Shown here: one piece after another, positions 6,004 through 8,771 of the stretch | How positions within the stretch are numbered: the stretch's first letter is position 1 | How the letters are laid out: each line of letters opens with the position of its first letter | Source of the DNA: Deltaproteobacteria bacterium | Lineage (GTDB): Bacteria > Desulfobacterota > Desulfobacteria > Desulfobacterales > ETH-SRB1 | Length of the DNA stretch: 8,771 nucleotides | Assembly: GCA_019309665.1 (NCBI GenBank) | Contig: JAFDFV010000050.1 | Location: forward strand, 1-8,771 | Direction of reading: 5' to 3' | The notes under the pieces: generated by a model | What the model was told of the DNA's origin: nothing | Database searches by the model: none | What the model saw: the letters and a program-made list of their open reading frames with translations, nothing else | Program-made: the position numbers and the translations under genes

Positions 6004-7232
6004 ATGGCTAACCACAAACCATACGAAAATCACCCCAAAAAACTGATCCGCAATAGTACGGCGGAGTTTTTGATTTTCACAGGACAAGCCGGCGAGCAGA
6101 GCATTGAGGCTCGTTATGAGGATGAAACCATCTGGCTGACCCAGAAGCTGATGGCCGAACTATTTGCCGTGGATGTCCGCACCGTTAGCGAACACTTGAA
6201 AAACATCTTTCAGAGCAGTGAATTGATAGAAGATTCAGTTGTCCGGAAATTCCGGAATACTGCCACAGATGGCAAGAGCTATCTGACCCAGTTTTACAAT
6301 CTCGATGCCATCATCTCGGTGGGGTATCGGGTAAACTCGGTTCGGGCAACCCAATTCCGCCAGTGGGCCACACAAGTATTGCGGGAGTTCGCCATCAAGG
6401 GCTATGTGCTGGACAAGAAGCGCATGGAGAATGGCGCTTTCCTTGGCGAGGATTACTTCGAACGGCTTTTGGAAGAAATCAGGGAGATTCGCCTGAGTGA
6501 AAGGAAGTTTTATCAGACCTAAGTTGAGCGATTTTTTGCGAAGAAATGTGCCAAGGTCTTGATGCAGCAAGGTTTGCGAAAATCGGAGGCATAGCAATGG
6601 ATATGTCGAGACTTTTCGCAAGCCCTTGATGCGCAAGAAATTGGTGCAGATCAAGTAAAAAATCGCTCAATTTAGGTCAGAAGGTAACCGATATTTATGC
6701 TACCAGTGTGGATTACAACAAGGATGCTCCGACCACCAAGGATTTTTTTGCAAAGGTGCAGAATAAACTGCACTTTGCGATCCATGGCCATACTGCCGCC
6801 GAACTCATCATGCAACGGGCGGACAGCAGTAAAGATAATATGGGGCTAACCTCCTGGGAGAAAACGCCAAACGGGAAAATTCTGAAAACAGATGTATTCA
6901 TTGCCAAGAATTATCTTACCAAGGAAGAACTTGATTCCCTTAGCCGTATCGTTAACGCCTATCTGGAACTGGCAGAAGAGCGTGCTCTCAGAAAGATTCC
7001 CATGACTATGGAAGATTGGGCAAAACGGCTGGATATGTTTCTGGAGTTTGTCGACCGAAACATTTTGGCGGACAGTGGAAAGGTGCCGGCTGAAATAGCC
7101 AAGGCACACGCCGAAAGCGAGTTTGAAAAATACCGCATTGTTCAGGATCGACTGTTTGAGAGCGACTTTGACAAAGCAGTAAAGCAAATTGAAGCCTCTA
7201 TGAAGAAGGGAAGCAAAAACGGCAAGGCGTAA
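6004..7232 (+). pseudogene. RhuM-family protein gene interrupted by a foldback MITE
   Basis: The two halves form one gene. The 5' half, 6004-6516, encodes residues 1-171: IEARYEDETIWLTQKLMAEL, a helix-turn-helix-like region, and YNLDAIISVGYRVNSVRATQ. The 3' half, 6681-7232, continues exactly in frame with KVTDIYATSVDYNKD, then KDFFAKVQNKLHFAIHGHTA and IPMTMEDWAKRLD, and ends in a helical AEIAKAHAESEFEKYRIVQD segment. Joining FYQ to KVTD, with the insert plus one CAG removed, gives a 354-residue RhuM protein of normal family length and no Fic domain. RhuM was named in a Salmonella pathogenicity island; its biochemical role is not established. As it stands, the 164-bp insertion puts the halves out of frame and adds a stop at 6520-6522, so only a 172-residue N-terminal protein is expected. 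It is possible that the second half is made from GTG 6708, but I see no good SD for it. Confidence 0.88.
6517..6677. mobile_element. 161-bp foldback MITE inserted in rhuM, with a 3-bp target duplication
   Basis: Terminal inverted repeats of 21 bp match at 20 positions: left 6517-6537 begins ACCTAAGTTGAGCG and ends in T6; right 6657-6677 begins A6 and ends CGCTCAATTTAGGT. CAG (6514-6516) is duplicated at 6678-6680. Inside, further imperfect pairing continues (for example AAGGTTTGCGAAAA against TTTTCGCAAGCCCTT), and GGCATA/TATGTC surrounds the midpoint near 6597. The whole element can therefore fold into one long hairpin. It encodes no transposase. Removal restores the rhuM reading frame. Confidence 0.88.
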
Positions 7233-7286
7233 ATCCAAGGGCCCCAACTCGCATAAATTCATGAACAAACTGCTGCTCAATCAGTG
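7233..7286. other. Spacer between the rhuM pseudogene and repeat copy D
   Basis: This 54-bp spacer contains ATG 7261 followed by a frame (MNKLLLNQW) that runs into repeat D and stops at 7312-7314, in the same frame in which the DUF5131 fragment runs into repeat C. It may be another truncated gene start, but nine codons are too few to support that. Confidence 0.3.
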
Positions 7287-7454
7287 GACTTGCGCGACGT
7301 ACATCAATTTATAAGTTGACGTGGTAATTGAACTGAAGAATGTAGTTGACCCCAATTAAATAAAAGCAAACATGATTTCACGGGGCAAGCTAAGTTGAAT
7401 AATTGTAAGGATAAAGGGCGTAAGGGTCGGCAGTTTTTGCAACAAAAGGGAAAA
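7287..7454 (+). repeat. Direct repeat copy D
   Basis: The fourth copy is in the same orientation, starting GACTTGCGCGACGTACAT. It keeps the full core, including the segment deleted in copy C, and ends near GCAACAAAAGGGAAAA without the rhuM start that follows in copies A and B. It is the most diverged copy (for example GCGCGACG for GCGGGACG, and CTAAGTTG for CTATGTTG). Confidence 0.86.
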
Positions 7455-7477
7455 AGACAAAAGGAGCCCTTAGGCAA

Positions 7478-7525
7478 ATGGATAGAGTTCAAAAGATCAA
7501 ATCAATACTCGGCGAATCATTATAA
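7478..7525 (+). pseudogene. Possible 5' gene remnant after repeat D (15 codons)
   Basis: ATG 7478 follows an AAGGAG run at 7461-7466 and reads MDRVQKIKSILGESL before TAA. The pattern is compatible with the N-terminus of a MNT-type nucleotidyltransferase antitoxin, but it is too short to identify. The A-rich sequence that follows carries no continuation in any frame I could recognise. Confidence 0.2.
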
Positions 7526-7565
7526 AAAAGCAAAAGAGGTAGTTGAGTGAAGTTCAAAAAACTTT

Positions 7566-7594
7566 TTGACTTTTATACGCTTTATCAATATAGT
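7566..7594 (+). promoter_or_regulatory. Sigma-70-type promoter of the toxin-antitoxin operon
   Basis: TTGACT (7566-7571) and TATAGT (7589-7594) are separated by 17 bp, in a very AT-rich stretch 43 bp before the antitoxin start. A second -10-like TATAAT lies at 7602-7607. Confidence 0.6.
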
Positions 7595-7605
7595 TAATAA
7601 CTATA
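7589..7605. promoter_or_regulatory. Palindromic operator overlapping the -10 element
   Basis: TATAGTTA, one central A, then TAACTATA: a perfect 8-bp inverted repeat over 17 bp that covers the -10 hexamer. Phd/YefM antitoxins bind palindromes in their own promoters, so this is the natural autoregulatory operator of the following operon. Confidence 0.6.
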
Positions 7606-7636
7606 ATTCTGGTCAACTAAAAAAGAGGTGTCTTTT

Positions 7637-7891
7637 ATGCTGACATTATCATTGTCCGAAGTTAAGATGAAGCTTAGCGAGCTTGTTGAAAAAGTCCACT
7701 CAACTGATGAGGAGATTGTAATTACAAAAAACGGCAGACCTTCGGCTGTACTGGTCAGCCCTGATGAGTTTGAAAGCTGGAAAGAAACTCTTGAAATTAT
7801 TTCCGACCGAGACATGATGGACGAAATTAAACAGGGGCTTGCAACGCTCAAGAGGAAAACCAGGCTTTATACGCTTGAGGAATTATTTTAG
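7637..7891 (+). CDS. Phd/YefM-family antitoxin
   Basis: The antitoxin has 84 residues from ATG 7637 (SD AGAGGTG, about 6 bases upstream; the GTG at 7628 lies inside that SD and is rejected). The N-terminal Phd/YefM DNA-binding fold is visible: LSLSEVKMKLSELVEKV, then EEIVITKNGRPSAVLVSPDEF (to residue about 55). The C-terminal part (about residues 56-84) is the charged, probably disordered toxin-binding segment. It should neutralise the RelE/ParE toxin at 8119 and repress the operon through the palindrome at 7589-7605. Its TAG stop sits exactly at the left border of a MITE: with the insert removed the following bases would also give TAG, so the protein is unchanged by the insertion. Confidence 0.9.
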   Translation: MLTLSLSEVKMKLSELVEKVHSTDEEIVITKNGRPSAVLVSPDEFESWKETLEIISDRDMMDEIKQGLATLKRKTRLYTLEELF

Positions 7892-8047
7892 GGTTCGGCA
7901 AAAAATAAGTTCGCAATTTCAGGTGTTGAGGCGCTCGGCTGACAAGGCGCGAAAAAGCATGAATATCAAGCATATTCAGAATTTTCGCAACGCAGTCAGG
8001 CGGGATGCATCGGCGCCTGAAATGTGAAGTTATTTTTTGCCGAGCCC
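7891..8047. mobile_element. 157-bp foldback MITE between antitoxin and toxin genes, with a 3-bp target duplication
   Basis: Terminal inverted repeats are about 34 bp. The left begins GGGTTCGGCAAAAAATAA; the right is the complement of GGGCTCGGCAAAAAATAA; both are followed by a TTC..CA-TTTCAGG block. TTA is duplicated at 7888-7890 and 8048-8050. The centre is GAATAT-CAAGC-ATATTC (7961-7977), and the midpoint of the loop (7969) equals the midpoint of the element, so it folds end to end with imperfect pairing between. No coding capacity. The termini differ from those of the element at 6517-6677, so a different transposase must have moved it. Confidence 0.88.
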
Positions 8048-8059
8048 TTAGTATCCAGA

Positions 8060-8102
8060 AGCCTGTCAGAAATTCTGCAAAACAGCTATTTTCTCACAGG
8101 CT
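8060..8102 (+). repeat. Hairpin just upstream of the toxin ribosome binding site
   Basis: AGCCTGTCAGAAA (8060-8072) pairs with TTTCTCACAGGCT (8090-8102), with 12 of 13 positions complementary and a 17-nt loop. It ends 2 bases before the toxin SD TAGGAG (8105-8110). It may limit toxin translation or be a small interspersed palindrome; it is not followed by a T-run. Confidence 0.55.
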
Positions 8103-8118
8103 GTTAGGAGTAAAGCAT

Positions 8119-8418
8119 ATGCCTCCGTCTTATAAGCTTAAAATGCCGGATGAAATAGCCGATTTTGTCCGGCATATGCATCCTGAAATAAAAAAAAAGA
8201 TTAAGTCATCTCTTAAAATCATTTTATCAGATCCCCATGTCGGAAAATCCTTGAAAAAAGAGCTGACAGGCTTAAAGAGTTTCGGGGTAGGTCGATTCAG
8301 GATTATTTACAGGATATCTTCAAAACAGATTATAGATATTGTGGCTGTTGGCCCTCGACGCATAATATATGAAATTACTTACAGGCTTTTGAAAAATGAA
8401 ACCGGTCAGAACAAATAA
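8119..8418 (+). CDS. RelE/ParE-family toxin
   Basis: The toxin has 99 residues from ATG 8119, supported by the SD TAGGAG at 8105-8110 (8-nt spacing); the open frame further upstream is MITE and hairpin sequence. Seen: an N-terminal two-helix region (PDEIADFVRHMHPEIKKKIK), then KSLKKELTGLKSFGVGRFRI, IYRIS and IIDIVAVGPRRIIYE, which is the strand pattern of the RelE/ParE fold with conserved basic residues in the GRFRIIYR and GPRR segments. Such toxins either cleave mRNA on the ribosome (RelE) or poison gyrase (ParE); sequence alone does not decide. The partner is the Phd/YefM antitoxin at 7637. The 227-bp gap between the two genes is abnormally large, because a MITE and a palindrome have entered it; without the MITE it would be about 67 bp. 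Confidence 0.87.
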   Translation: MPPSYKLKMPDEIADFVRHMHPEIKKKIKSSLKIILSDPHVGKSLKKELTGLKSFGVGRFRIIYRISSKQIIDIVAVGPRRIIYEITYRLLKNETGQNK

Positions 8419-8564
8419 TTCCGAATCCTAACTAAAAAGAATATTTCAAAAATTTTACATACACCAAAAACATAAATGAATACTTCACTTTTTTAATATT
8501 CAACCACGATATTACGCCTGTTCAGGAAAGCGAGGTAAGAGAACAGTAGCAGGAATGGGCACTT
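8419..8564. other. AT-rich spacer after the toxin gene
   Basis: There is no gene or convincing terminator here. The first 85 bases are strongly AT-rich. The last 60 contain a short open frame ending PVQESEVREQ then TAG (8548-8550), which could be a gene tail but is too short to judge. AGGA at 8551-8554 may serve as the SD of the next ORF. Confidence 0.35.
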
Positions 8565-8771
8565 ATGAATGATCGGGATATCTTTTATGACACGGCCAAG
8601 TTATCACGCCCTGAGCAGGAGATCGTGCTGCGGAAGGCGCATTCCATCTGCGAGAGATGGTGGTTTGATAAGCTGGATTACTTGCAAAGCTTTGCAAGGC
8701 AGCAGGTGAAAGGCATCTCATTCGAGGACGCCATGGGCCACTTTGTCGAAGGTGCATTAATGAATGTCATC
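8565..8771 (+). CDS. Unrecognised protein, 5' part (continues beyond the window)
   Basis: The frame is open from ATG 8565 to the window end (69 codons), with AGGA about 10 bases upstream. The sequence starts MNDRDIFYDTAKLSRPEQEI and continues with CERWWFDKLDYLQSF and a GISFEDAMGHFVEGAL segment. It is charged, predicted soluble and mostly helical, with no signal peptide or membrane segment. I do not recognise a family. The base composition is more GC-rich than the preceding spacer, supporting a real coding region, and it appears transcriptionally separate from the toxin-antitoxin operon. Confidence 0.6.
   Translation, partial: MNDRDIFYDTAKLSRPEQEIVLRKAHSICERWWFDKLDYLQSFARQQVKGISFEDAMGHFVEGALMNVI

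Noticed and set aside
2284..7454. Integron cassette array with the repeats as attC sites
   Set aside because: The spacing and same-orientation genes look similar, but the repeat lacks the paired R''/R' (RYYYAAC...GTTRRRY) ends and the imperfect palindrome that define attC, and no integrase is in the window.
2284..7454. CRISPR or other short regular repeat array
   Set aside because: Only four copies, each over 130 bp, with gene-sized gaps; there are no spacers.
7839..8027. 62-codon ORF across the antitoxin end and the second MITE
   Set aside because: It is out of frame with the antitoxin and made mostly of MITE sequence; there is no start signal.
6517..8047. The two foldback elements being the same MITE family
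   Set aside because: Length (161 and 157 bp), 3-bp duplications and full-length folding agree, but the terminal sequences (ACCTAA.. and GGGYTCGG..) do not match, so they are separate families.

Overview
The window looks like an accessory (defence and genome-island) segment of a mesophilic Gram-negative bacterium of moderate, AT-leaning base composition. The best taxonomic hint is the YihY/BrkB protein with a fused C-terminal winged-helix-like tail and a TIKFV..LE..GI.NIPV ending, a layout I associate with Desulfobacterota (Deltaproteobacteria). That assignment is inference and would need a database search. All recognisable genes lie on the + strand.

Layout. (1) 1-2196: 3' part of a type I modification gene (hsdM) and a complete specificity gene (hsdS); no hsdR is present. 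(2) 2284-4400: first copy (A) of a direct repeat that runs into the 5' end of a rhuM-like gene. That gene is fused in frame to the C-terminal PD-(D/E)XK part of a type III restriction (Res) subunit, and is followed by a yihY/brkB membrane-protein gene broken near its 3' end by an extra CG dinucleotide. (3) 4401-5792: repeat copy B, a full-length RhuM-Fic/Doc gene, the tail of an unidentified gene, and the first 40 codons of a DUF5131 (Gp37/Gp68, three-Cys-motif) gene cut off where the next repeat starts. (4) 5793-7286: repeat copy C, a 25-codon gene tail, and a third rhuM gene split by a 161-bp foldback MITE with a 3-bp target duplication. (5) 7287-8418: repeat copy D, a small gene remnant, and a Phd/YefM-RelE/ParE toxin-antitoxin operon with a promoter and an overlapping palindromic operator. 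A second, different foldback MITE (157 bp, 3-bp duplication) lies between antitoxin and toxin. (6) 8419-8771: a short AT-rich spacer and the 5' end of an unrecognised gene running off the window.

The organising feature is the four-copy, same-orientation repeat (A-D, about 130-170 bp, sharp left edge at GACTTGCG). It divides the region into four cassette-like segments, three of them headed by a different rhuM-type gene, with truncated genes at several repeat borders. This suggests that recombination at the repeats, or movement of the repeat itself, has assembled and eroded a defence or mobile-gene cluster. Of the defence-type genes, only hsdS, the RhuM-Fic gene and the toxin-antitoxin pair look intact. 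The chimeric RhuM-nuclease ORF is open and could be either a functional novelty or a deletion scar.
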